This document shows, in pieces, positions 24,117-32,476 of a DNA stretch of 64,000 nucleotides. Made by a program: the position numbers and the translations under genes. Numbering within the stretch: the first letter of the stretch is position 1; every line of letters begins with the position of its first letter. This DNA is from DATAUD01 sp036501665 (GTDB taxonomy: Bacteria > Verrucomicrobiota > Verrucomicrobiia > Limisphaerales > Palsa-1400). The notes beneath the pieces are model-generated. The model was not told the origin of the DNA. It worked only from the letters and a program-made list of their open reading frames with translations, and ran no database searches. Location: contig DASXZW010000060.1 of assembly GCA_036501665.1 (NCBI GenBank), positions 77,351-141,350 of the forward strand, given 5' to 3'.

Positions 24117-26039
24117 TTGTCTTCCGCATCACAAACAACCATTTCGCCGCCGACCCAGAGCAGGGGATTGGAGCGTCTTGACACGTTTTTCCAGCATGCA
24201 ATTCTGGCTTGCGTAGTCTTTATACTTGTCTGGGCGCCGCTGGCATTTGGATCAACAGGGCCGGGGGCGTTTCTGGTGATCCAGGGAGTGACGGCGCTCT
24301 CAGTGGCTCTGTGGGCGGCGCGGTGGTGGGCGCAACGGCCGTTCCGGTTGTTCTGGCCGCCTGTTTGCTGGGGAGTGCTGGCTTTTCTTCTTTACGCCAT
24401 TGCACGCTGCCAACTTGTCGATGTGGAATATATCGGACGCGACCAGTTGACCCACATGATCGTTTATGTGGCGCTGTTTTTTGTCGTTCTTCACAATGTC
24501 AACGGCAAGGAATCGGCGAGCATTATTGTGATTGCGTTGATTTTCGTCGGTTTTTGCGTGGCAACACTTGGAGTGGTTCAGTTCATCAAACACGACACAA
24601 CGCTTTGGGGCGTCCCCAGACCTGCGCAGTATATGCCGCGCGGCAGCGGGACATTTTATAATCCCAACAATTTCGCGGGTTATCTGGAAATGATTGCTCC
24701 GCTGGCGCTGGCTTACACGATTATGAGCCGGTTTGGCGCGACGATAAAAGTTTTGATGGGCTACACGGTTCTGGCAATGCTGGCAGGTATCGCGTCGTCG
24801 GTTTCACGCGGCGGTATTCTCTCGGTGGCAGCGGGGATGATCTTCTTGTGTGTTTTGCTGCTGGCGCAGCGGGACTTTTTACTTCCGTCGTTAGTAACGC
24901 TAACAGTGTTGGTGGTGGCGGGGCTTATATTTTACACGCAATTCGACTCGATGCAGCGGCGGTTTTCAGCGGGTATCGATTATGCAAAACTTGATCCGAG
25001 CGCGCGGGTTTCTTATTGGGATGCGGCGTTGCAACTTTACGAAAGACATCCTGTGTGGGGAGCCGGTCCGGGACATTTTGACGTGGAATTCGGCCAGGTG
25101 CGGCCACTGCGAATTCAAGATCGCCCGCAATTTGCCCACAATGATTACCTGAACACTCTTTGCGATTGGGGAACGGTCGGCATGGGAATCATCGTCGCGA
25201 TCTGCGGGCTGCTGGCATGGGGCGTGATCCAGACATGGAACGCAGTGCGCAAGCGCGGAAATGATCTTGGCTCATCGAAACGAAGTGATCGAACGGCTTT
25301 CCTGCTAGGGGCGACGGCGGCGATTTTCGCCGCAATGCTGCATTCCATTGTGGAATTCAACATGCAAATCCCGGCGAACGCTGTTACCGCCGTTGTGTTG
25401 ATCTCGCTGATTGCCGCGCAAGGGCGTTTTGCGACGGAGGGACACTGGAAAAATCCGGGGCTTTCAGGAAAAATACTATTGACGTTTCTGGCCATCGGCT
25501 CGGTTTATTATTTGGCTACGCGCGAACTTCGCATCGGCAAGGAAACCTATTGGCTGGCGAAGGCCAAAAGCGAAAAAATTTCGGCGGAGCGCTCCTGGGA
25601 TTGTTTCAAGAAAGCGCATGAAGCTGAACCGACCAACCCGCAAACCGACTATCTGCTGGGAGAGAGCTTGAGGCTCGTCAGCAAAGATGGAAATCGTGGC
25701 TACAAGGAAAAGGCCCGCGAAGCCATTGATTGGTTTGGCAGGGGAATGGACTTGAACACTTTCGACGCCCGATTTCCTTTGCGCATCGGGATGTGTCTGG
25801 ATTGGATTGACCGGCCAACGCAGGCGACGCCGTATTTTGCGTTGGCCGCGCATCTCGACACGAACAATTATTATATTGCGCTTGAGCAAGGTCGGCATTT
25901 CGTTGCGCTGGGCGACTATGACAAGGCCCAAGTTGAAATATGGCGTTCGATAGCGATTCGACCGACGCAGGAAAACCAGGAGACTATGAGATTGTTGAAA
26001 TTGCGTCTGTCCGATCCGCTCTACCAACAACGCAAGTGA
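24117..26039 (+). CDS. O-antigen ligase family protein with C-terminal TPR region
   Basis: 640 residues, TTG start 9 bp after leuC. About 11 transmembrane helices, then a large periplasmic loop typical of WaaL/Wzy proteins containing RVSYWDAALQLYERHPVWGA and AHNDYLNTLCDWGTVG, the O-antigen ligase family hallmark. After residue ~480 there is a soluble helical region with TPR-like spacing (DCFKKAHEAEPTNPQTDYLL, AREAIDWFGRGMDLN, YDKAQVEIWRSIAIRP). Likely function: joining or polymerising surface polysaccharide at the periplasmic face. No other polysaccharide genes are in the window, so the substrate is unknown. Confidence 0.85.
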   Translation: MSSASQTTISPPTQSRGLERLDTFFQHAILACVVFILVWAPLAFGSTGPGAFLVIQGVTALSVALWAARWWAQRPFRLFWPPVCWGVLAFLLYAIARCQLVDVEYIGRDQLTHMIVYVALFFVVLHNVNGKESASIIVIALIFVGFCVATLGVVQFIKHDTTLWGVPRPAQYMPRGSGTFYNPNNFAGYLEMIAPLALAYTIMSRFGATIKVLMGYTVLAMLAGIASSVSRGGILSVAAGMIFLCVLLLAQRDFLLPSLVTLTVLVVAGLIFYTQFDSMQRRFSAGIDYAKLDPSARVSYWDAALQLYERHPVWGAGPGHFDVEFGQVRPLRIQDRPQFAHNDYLNTLCDWGTVGMGIIVAICGLLAWGVIQTWNAVRKRGNDLGSSKRSDRTAFLLGATAAIFAAMLHSIVEFNMQIPANAVTAVVLISLIAAQGRFATEGHWKNPGLSGKILLTFLAIGSVYYLATRELRIGKETYWLAKAKSEKISAERSWDCFKKAHEAEPTNPQTDYLLGESLRLVSKDGNRGYKEKAREAIDWFGRGMDLNTFDARFPLRIGMCLDWIDRPTQATPYFALAAHLDTNNYYIALEQGRHFVALGDYDKAQVEIWRSIAIRPTQENQETMRLLKLRLSDPLYQQRK

Positions 26040-26083
26040 AGCTTGCAATCCCCTCAACGGCAAACCATCCTCAATAAGACTTG

Positions 26084-27745
26084 ATGAGCACATCGCCAGA
26101 ATCCGAATTTGATCTGGAAAAACTGTTCCTCCCGGCTTGGGCGCAAGACGCCCCCGGAACGAACCGTTACGCCAATTTCGCAGGAGAAGAACGGCGCGAA
26201 CGCCGCGACGATGACCGTAATCGTCCCCGCCCGCCGCGACGCGACGCACCGCGCGGTTCGGGGCCTCCGGGAGACCGACAACGCCGGCCCGGTTCGGGAT
26301 TTGGTCATGGACGTGACCGCGGCCCCGGATCTCGTGACCGCCAAGGTCAGGAGCCTAGACGCGAAGCGCCGCCCCTTGTTCCGCCGCCGGAGATTATTGT
26401 CTCCTTGCTGCCCGACGAAAAGGGCGTGGAATCGCTTGCGCGGCAAATCCGCATGGCTGGACGCGCATATCCTTTGTTTGACATTGCGCGGCTGATTTTG
26501 CAGAAGCCGGAGCGGCAGCAGGTCCGTTTTGAGGTCAAGAAGGACGCCGAAGGCAAAACGATTCAACCGCTGTTTGTGTGCGCGTTGGATGACACGCTTT
26601 GGCTGAGCGAGGATGAAGTCGTTCAGCACGTCCTTGGAAAACATTTCGGCACATTTTACCAGGCGGAACGGACGGCGACCGACCCGCCCAAGGGAGTTTA
26701 CACATTTGTGGCGCAATGCGGGATGAGCGGGGCGATTCTTGGGCCGCCGAATTACCACGATTATCAGAATCAATTGCGCAAGCTCCATACCGAACGCTTT
26801 TCCCGGCTGCCATTTGAGGCGTTCAAGGCGCGCGTGAAAATCGTCAAGGACGAGGCCATTGTCAAGAAATGGATTGAAGACCACAGCTTCAAGACTGAAT
26901 ACAACTGCCTCAATGTGCCTGACGCCCTCAAGCTCAGCAGTCGCGAGGAAGTGGAAAAACATTTCCGCACGGTGCATTTGCCGAATTTGATCAAGAGCGT
27001 CGATTCGCACGTTGTCAGCGGTGCTGCTGCGAGGCAAATTCGTTGTCCCGGTTTGCAGCGGGCGTTGCGCGAGGCGGCGGAAGATCAACGGCGGTTTCCG
27101 TTGAAGCTGGCCACGGTTTTGAGCCAGCAATTCGCGTCGCACGGCCTGCAATTTTTCAAGGTCAACCGCACTGTCACCCATGTTTCTGTGGCGCGTCCGC
27201 GTTATCTTGACATGGAAGCGACCCCGGTTTCGGAAGGCGTCAAAAAGATTGTCGAATTCATCAACGCCAGTCCGAAATGCACGCGCAAGAAATTGTTCGC
27301 GTCGCTTGCGCCAACTCCTGCTCCAGTCGCTGCTGTCGCAACCCCGGCTCCCGCCGCTCAGGGAGAAGTACCTGCTGCGGCTGCTCCCACTCCTGCGGCT
27401 CCCGAATCGACGCCCGAACAAACGGCTCTCGCCAGCGATTTGCATTGGCTGATTCACGAGGGGCACGTGATTGAATTTGCGACGGGCGTTTTGGAAACCG
27501 CGAAAAAGCCGCTTCCGCGTCCGCCCAAACCTGAGAAGAAAGTGGAGCCTGCGGCCGCTGCTGTTGCAGCTTCACCCGCCGCAGTTGCTGAGGTGCCGGA
27601 TTTATCGACTGATGCTCAGGAGGCTGAGCATGCAGTGGTTACCGACACGGGGGAAACTCCTCCGACGGCGGAAGCCTCTGCTCCAGTGACAACTGAGGCT
27701 GCCCAATCCACCCCCGCCACGGAAAACGCGGGCGCGCCGGGTTGA
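26084..27745 (+). CDS. Uncharacterised protein with Arg/Gly-rich N-terminus and Ala/Pro-rich C-terminus
   Basis: 553 residues, cytosolic by appearance. Residues 1-100 are strongly Arg/Asp/Gly/Pro-rich (ERRERRDDDRNRPRPPRRD), like disordered RNA-binding tails. Residues ~105-400 form a conserved-looking globular part with FEVKKDAEGKTIQPLFVC, HLPNLIKSV, CPGLQRALREAAEDQRRFP and LSQQFASHGLQFFKVN. The rest alternates Ala/Pro linkers with a short LHWLIHEGHVIEFATGVL segment that resembles a winged-helix remnant. I recognise no domain. It precedes a DEAD-box helicase on the same strand, separated by a REP-like element, which hints at RNA metabolism. The ATG at 26084 was preferred over the TTG at 26081. 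Confidence 0.8.
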   Translation: MSTSPESEFDLEKLFLPAWAQDAPGTNRYANFAGEERRERRDDDRNRPRPPRRDAPRGSGPPGDRQRRPGSGFGHGRDRGPGSRDRQGQEPRREAPPLVPPPEIIVSLLPDEKGVESLARQIRMAGRAYPLFDIARLILQKPERQQVRFEVKKDAEGKTIQPLFVCALDDTLWLSEDEVVQHVLGKHFGTFYQAERTATDPPKGVYTFVAQCGMSGAILGPPNYHDYQNQLRKLHTERFSRLPFEAFKARVKIVKDEAIVKKWIEDHSFKTEYNCLNVPDALKLSSREEVEKHFRTVHLPNLIKSVDSHVVSGAAARQIRCPGLQRALREAAEDQRRFPLKLATVLSQQFASHGLQFFKVNRTVTHVSVARPRYLDMEATPVSEGVKKIVEFINASPKCTRKKLFASLAPTPAPVAAVATPAPAAQGEVPAAAAPTPAAPESTPEQTALASDLHWLIHEGHVIEFATGVLETAKKPLPRPPKPEKKVEPAAAAVAASPAAVAEVPDLSTDAQEAEHAVVTDTGETPPTAEASAPVTTEAAQSTPATENAGAPG

Positions 27746-27844
27746 CATTGCAAAATTCACACCCCCTAGCAGTCAACCAGGGTTCACGGCAGCCGCCACA
27801 TATAAAATAGTGCGACCAATTGAAAATCATCGCTTGTAATTTGC

Positions 27845-27918
27845 TGTTGACTGGTAGGGACGGCCCGCCGGGCCGTCCGCGGACGCCTCGGCGAGGCGTC
27901 CCTACCTCGGAGTTTGGG
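27845..27918. repeat. REP-like palindromic repeat, copy 3 (complete)
   Basis: Near-identical to copy 2 over about 70 bp, including the TGTTGACTGGTAGGGA lead and both hairpins. It lies between the 553-residue protein gene and the RhlE-like helicase gene, both on the plus strand. Confidence 0.85.
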
Positions 27919-27974
27919 TGGGGCTGCCTTGAACCTGAGCTTGCAATGGGAGCCTGACAAGGCGAGTTTTACTT

Positions 27975-29207
27975 ATGTCGTTTACAACGTTCGGGCTTTC
28001 GGCCCCTATTATGGAAGGGGTTAAAGCGATGGGTTACATCGAACCGACTCCCATTCAACTTCGCGCCATTCCTTTGATCATGTCCGGGCGCGATGTCATT
28101 GGCAGCGCGCAAACCGGAACGGGTAAGACAGCCGCCTTCGCGCTGCCGATGCTGTCACTCCTGGGCAACCACGAGCCATATTCCCGCGCCCTGGTGCTGG
28201 AGCCAACGCGCGAACTGGCCGCGCAGGTGGAAACGGCTATTCACGATTTCGCAAGGTTCACCAACCTACGCACGGCGGTGCTTTACGGCGGCGTAGGTTA
28301 CGGCAAGCAATTGGACGATTTGCGCGCGGGCGCGGACGTCATCATCGCCACGCCGGGACGGTTGCTCGACCACATGGAGCGCGGGGCGTGCAAGTTAGAC
28401 CGCATTCAGTATCTTGTTCTTGACGAAGCAGACCGGATGCTCGACATGGGATTCCTTCCCGATGTCCGGCGCATTGTCCAAAAAATCCCGCGCGAACGCC
28501 ACACTTCGCTTTTTTCCGCGACTGTGCCTGTGGAAATCGCGACGTTGATTCAATGGGCGATGAAGAATCCGCAAACAGTCGAAATCGGCGCCCGGCGTTC
28601 GCCCGCCGAAACCGTCGAGCACGCCATTTATCCTGTTGCTGAGACCCAAAAAACGACGCTGTTGCTGCAATTGCTTGAGAGATCAAAATACGATTCCGTC
28701 ATCGTTTTTTGCCGGACAAAGCATCGGGCCGACCAGATCGCGCATCTTTTGAAAAAGAACCAGCACGCTGTCGCTGTTCTTCACTCGAACCGGACTCAGC
28801 GCGAGCGCGAGGAGGCGTTGCGTGGATTCCGCGCGGGACGATATGAGGCGCTTGTGGCGACGGACATCGCCTCGCGCGGGTTGGACATTGCGGATGTCAG
28901 CCATGTTGTCAATTATGATGTTCCGCAGCATCCGGAGGATTACATTCATCGCATCGGGCGCACCGGCCGCGCCGAGCAAAGTGGGGACGCCTTGACGCTG
29001 ATGGTGGCGGCGGACGCGACACACGTTTACGCGATCGAACGGTTCATCGGCAAAAAAATTCCGCGAGTCAAACTGGACAACTTCGACTACCAGTACACGG
29101 CGTTGTTCGAGGAGGAAAAGCAGGGGCAGAAGCCGTCGTTTCCCGGCAAAGTACGCGGGGCTCGCGTTCGTGGCGGCTATTATTTCGGCCCTGCCAAAAG
29201 GCGTTAG
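27975..29207 (+). CDS. rhlE: DEAD-box RNA helicase, RhlE-like
   Basis: 410 residues with the full DEAD-box set: Q motif with PTPIQLRAIP, AQTGTGKT, PTRELAAQ, TPGRLLDH, DEAD, SAT, and in domain 2 IVFCRTK, VATDIASRGLDI and HRIGRTGR. The short basic C-terminal tail (KVRGARVRGGYYFGPAKRR) is usual for RhlE-type enzymes. Likely role: unwinding RNA during ribosome assembly or decay. The stop codon (TAG) lies at the very edge of the palindromic element that follows. Confidence 0.93.
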   Translation: MSFTTFGLSAPIMEGVKAMGYIEPTPIQLRAIPLIMSGRDVIGSAQTGTGKTAAFALPMLSLLGNHEPYSRALVLEPTRELAAQVETAIHDFARFTNLRTAVLYGGVGYGKQLDDLRAGADVIIATPGRLLDHMERGACKLDRIQYLVLDEADRMLDMGFLPDVRRIVQKIPRERHTSLFSATVPVEIATLIQWAMKNPQTVEIGARRSPAETVEHAIYPVAETQKTTLLLQLLERSKYDSVIVFCRTKHRADQIAHLLKKNQHAVAVLHSNRTQREREEALRGFRAGRYEALVATDIASRGLDIADVSHVVNYDVPQHPEDYIHRIGRTGRAEQSGDALTLMVAADATHVYAIERFIGKKIPRVKLDNFDYQYTALFEEEKQGQKPSFPGKVRGARVRGGYYFGPAKRR

Positions 29208-29430
29208 AGCGGTTTAAGTAAAACTGTAGCCACAAATTTGGCGCTGCAGGGAGCGCGACCGTCTCGGTCGCATCCGTCGGCGTCTCGCCGACGGAACAAT
29301 CCAGCGCTACGCGGTGTATAAAATGTTTGACAAGAGCGTCTGGCGAGACGCCAGACGCGGCGGTCGAGACGACCGCGCTCCCCGAAGGTCGTCCTAACCC
29401 GGCGGCTACAGCTTAAGTTTAACTGCTCTA
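29205..29430. repeat. MITE-like imperfect palindrome of about 225 bp
   Basis: Outer arms TTAGAGCGGTTTAAGTAAAAC with TGTAGCC (left) and GGCTACAGCTTAAGTTTAAC with TGCTCTA (right) are inverted copies. Inside are four hairpins: GCGACCG/CGGTCGC, CCGTCGGCG/CGCCGACGG, GCGTCTGGCG/CGCCAGACGC and GCGGTCG/CGACCGC. No reading frame. It fills the whole gap between convergent genes and starts within the rhlE stop codon, so it may also act as a bidirectional terminator. Confidence 0.7.
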
Positions 29431-29434
29431 GGCG

Positions 29435-32400
29435 TTACTTCGTATTCGGTTTTGTGTCCGCCGGTGGTGTTGCTGGCGGCGCGCCTGGTTTGTCTTCGGG
29501 CAACAATGTTTTCAACGTGTGAAACGGGCGGAGAAACAACATCAAAAACTTCGGCACGTACAGCGGCTTGAAGGTGGGTTGAGTTAGCGGCCCGGTGATC
29601 TGATATTCAAAAAGTTTCCCCAACGGCGTCATCACGACGCTCATCACCGTCCCAAACAGCGGCGTGTCGCGCAACATATCGGCTTCCACGCGGCCATTGA
29701 TTTGTTTTTTCATCGAAATGGACCCGCGATAAAGCAGCCGCACACCAGTCGAATGAATTTCCAGATTGTCGCTGAACACTTTGCCGTCGGTGATGTTGAA
29801 AGGCGCCGTGGCTTCGCGAGCGCGGCTGTCTCCCAGTCCCGGTGACATCGCGTTCAGCAGCGGCGAAAGCACGCCGAACATTTTTATGTCCCAAAGCAGC
29901 GCGTTGTGAATGTGGACGTAGCCATGTCCAGTCCATGTGTCTTTGTCTTCGGCTATCGGCGCTTCCAATGTCAGTGATCCCTCCAGCCTCCCTTCGACGC
30001 GGTTGGTTTTTCCAGCAATCTCCCGCGCCAACTGGCCCAAGTCGATGTCGTTAATCGTGAAGTCTGTGCGGAATCCAACGTCTTGTTTCGGGGGATGATC
30101 GAACGCCACCCAACCACGAAGTTTGCCGTCATTATAGAGGCGCGCCTGAACGTTCGTGACAATAATACTTTTCGCGCGCCAAAGAACCGTCGCGGAAAAG
30201 GAGTCCGCGCTGAGATTCGTCCAATGAAAATGCCCGCCTTGAACTTCGAGATGCAAGTCAGTCTGGGACGGATCGCCGACGACAAAAGCGCCGCTTGCGC
30301 GGACTTGCGGGCTGGTGGCGAATCGGAGGAGTTGCAGGAATCCGGGAGTGTTTGTGGCCATGACAACGGCGACAAGTCGTGGATCAAGGGTGGATTGCGC
30401 GTTTGTCAAAATAAATCGTTTTGACGAGAAATTCGCCGACGCGGACGGAATATCCAACCGACCCGGTCCCTGGGAAAGGCCAAGCCCGCTGACGCGCAGC
30501 AAATGATTGGTATAATCCAACCCCGTCCGAAACGCGTCGATGTGCTCGCCGCGCGCGGTGAAATTGCTCGCCACGATTGTTCCCGCGATTGAAGCGGCCT
30601 CAAGGTCGTGCCAGACGCCCCTCGCTTCGCCGTGGATGTCCGGCGGCTGTGAAAAATGGAATTCGCTGAGGATTTCCTGTTGACTTGGCTTCAGCCACGG
30701 CGCGGCATCGTCGGGATCGAGGTGGCTGTCAAAAACAATGTGAAATTCATGCGTGGCGTCATTGCCAGTGTACTCGGCGTCAACCGAGCCATCGGTCCTA
30801 ATGGCGTGAAGACGCGGCACATTCCAGACGCGGTTACTATATGAAAATTGCGCGCTGGCCCCGGCGACCTCGATTTTTCGGAATGATGCGGCCCCGACCT
30901 TAAAATCTCCAGCCATCTGAATGCTGGAGCGAACGTCGTTGCGCCATTCTTCGGTACGGTTGGTCCAGGGCGGAACGGTCACGCTGATATTGGCTTTGAC
31001 AGCGGGCGGTTTTTGCCATGCCAATTGCGATATCCAAAGTTGCGCGGCGGGTGTCAAAAATTGTGAAATTGCCTGGGGATCAAAGTCTGTAGCGGCATGG
31101 AGTCGCAAAAGGCGCGAATCAACGTTCAAATCCGCGCTTGCGTCGATACCACCGGCATACAATCGGCTTTGTAGATTGCTGATGGTCAACTCCGGAGCGT
31201 CCCAGTTCGCTTGCAGTTCCACGGAGTCCAATCGCAATCGCGACGCTTGAAGATTCGTCGCGGCGATGCGGCTAGAGAGGACATAAGGCGCAAATTTTGC
31301 CCAAAATCCCCAGTTCGTGCTTAAAGGAATCAGCGAATTTGCGCGGTCCGCCTTAAGCGTGAAAGAAAGCGAGTCGGCTTTGCCCCACGTCGATTCCGCG
31401 CCTTCGGCCCGCAAGGTTCCGTTGAGTCCCTCCGGCTTAAAGTGGGCAGTGGTGAGCGCGGCGATTCCGTCCCATCGAAGCAGGCGCGCATGAACAAAAT
31501 TTGGGCCGTTGGTGGTCGTCCATTGTTGCTCCACATCGCTGGCCTCAAAATCCAACGAAGCATTGAACGGTGTGGAGGAGTCCGGGTAAAATGCTGCTGT
31601 CAACGACATGTTTGCGCCGCTTCCCCAGCGCGTGGAGATGTTGTCAGTCGTAACGTGCGCCTGCATGAACGGACGATTGGTTGTGTCAAGAAGGTGCGCC
31701 GCCGCCGCGCGAAGTTGCAATCCGCTCGCTGTTGCCCATGGAGTTTCCATGGTCGGGAAGTTAAGAACACCATCGGCTCGAAGCGTATTGATGTCATGGC
31801 CGTCGGCGGAAAAATAAATGTCCGCGCTCGAGTCCCGGCCGAATTGAAATTGCTCCAAAATGTTTGTGTACTGCGGAGGATTGGTCGCATTTGTCGCCTC
31901 AGCTTTTCCTTCCCAGCGAGCCGGAAGTTTCCAGTCGCTCATTGAAGCAAAGTTCGTCACCTCTCCGTCAATGCGAATTCTGACACCGCGATAAATGGCG
32001 CGAAAATCGTTCACCTGCGCAACGTCATTGGAAAAAAGCCTTAAATTAACATGAACCCTGTCGAGGATTACCGATTTTCCGTATTTTTCTGAAACAGGAA
32101 TTCTGACCTGGCCGTTGAGCATTTCGACCGAGTCCGCCTTGAGTTTAAAATGGAGCAGGGCGGCCCAGTTCAATTTTACTTCAGCCACTCCGGCGGAGAG
32201 CCGAGGGCCGGCAGAACGGTTGGTCGGGCTGAAACCGGCATTTTCGATGAAAATCGCGGGACCCCACGTCAGATGCGCGCTGGCGAACCGAGCGTCGAAC
32301 CCGCGTTCCATCGCCAATTGAACCAAAGGCGGTTTAAGGAAATCGGGTAATCCCACGAGGTGGAGATATGCCAACGCTCCAAGAACAAGCAGGATTGCAA

Positions 32401-32476
32401 ACCAAAGCGTGATCCGACACCACCGGAACGCGGTCCGCGCGGCGCGAACCCCCCGGCGCTGAAAAAATGAAAGCAT
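29435..32476 (-). CDS. AsmA-like envelope protein, large
   Basis: 1013 residues with one N-terminal transmembrane helix (ITLWFAILLVLGALAYLHLVG) and a very long, beta-rich periplasmic part. The C-terminus (KVFSDNLEIHSTGVRLLYRG, SMKKQINGRVEADML, KLFEYQITGPLTQPTFKP) matches the AsmA/TamB-type C-terminal region, a family linked to lipid transport between membranes or outer-membrane assembly. It ends in a Pro/Ala/Lys tail. Its ATG overlaps the stop of the DUF4340 gene by one base (TAATG), making it the last gene of the ABC/Gld-like operon. Confidence 0.8.
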   Translation of the reverse strand: MLSFFQRRGVRAARTAFRWCRITLWFAILLVLGALAYLHLVGLPDFLKPPLVQLAMERGFDARFASAHLTWGPAIFIENAGFSPTNRSAGPRLSAGVAEVKLNWAALLHFKLKADSVEMLNGQVRIPVSEKYGKSVILDRVHVNLRLFSNDVAQVNDFRAIYRGVRIRIDGEVTNFASMSDWKLPARWEGKAEATNATNPPQYTNILEQFQFGRDSSADIYFSADGHDINTLRADGVLNFPTMETPWATASGLQLRAAAAHLLDTTNRPFMQAHVTTDNISTRWGSGANMSLTAAFYPDSSTPFNASLDFEASDVEQQWTTTNGPNFVHARLLRWDGIAALTTAHFKPEGLNGTLRAEGAESTWGKADSLSFTLKADRANSLIPLSTNWGFWAKFAPYVLSSRIAATNLQASRLRLDSVELQANWDAPELTISNLQSRLYAGGIDASADLNVDSRLLRLHAATDFDPQAISQFLTPAAQLWISQLAWQKPPAVKANISVTVPPWTNRTEEWRNDVRSSIQMAGDFKVGAASFRKIEVAGASAQFSYSNRVWNVPRLHAIRTDGSVDAEYTGNDATHEFHIVFDSHLDPDDAAPWLKPSQQEILSEFHFSQPPDIHGEARGVWHDLEAASIAGTIVASNFTARGEHIDAFRTGLDYTNHLLRVSGLGLSQGPGRLDIPSASANFSSKRFILTNAQSTLDPRLVAVVMATNTPGFLQLLRFATSPQVRASGAFVVGDPSQTDLHLEVQGGHFHWTNLSADSFSATVLWRAKSIIVTNVQARLYNDGKLRGWVAFDHPPKQDVGFRTDFTINDIDLGQLAREIAGKTNRVEGRLEGSLTLEAPIAEDKDTWTGHGYVHIHNALLWDIKMFGVLSPLLNAMSPGLGDSRAREATAPFNITDGKVFSDNLEIHSTGVRLLYRGSISMKKQINGRVEADMLRDTPLFGTVMSVVMTPLGKLFEYQITGPLTQPTFKPLYVPKFLMLFLRPFHTLKTLLPEDKPGAPPATPPADTKPNTK

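Noticed and set aside
26054..27466. 470-codon open frame antisense to the 553-residue protein gene
   Set aside because: Highly basic, no domain, starts and ends without gene-like context; the plus-strand frame fits the operon direction better.
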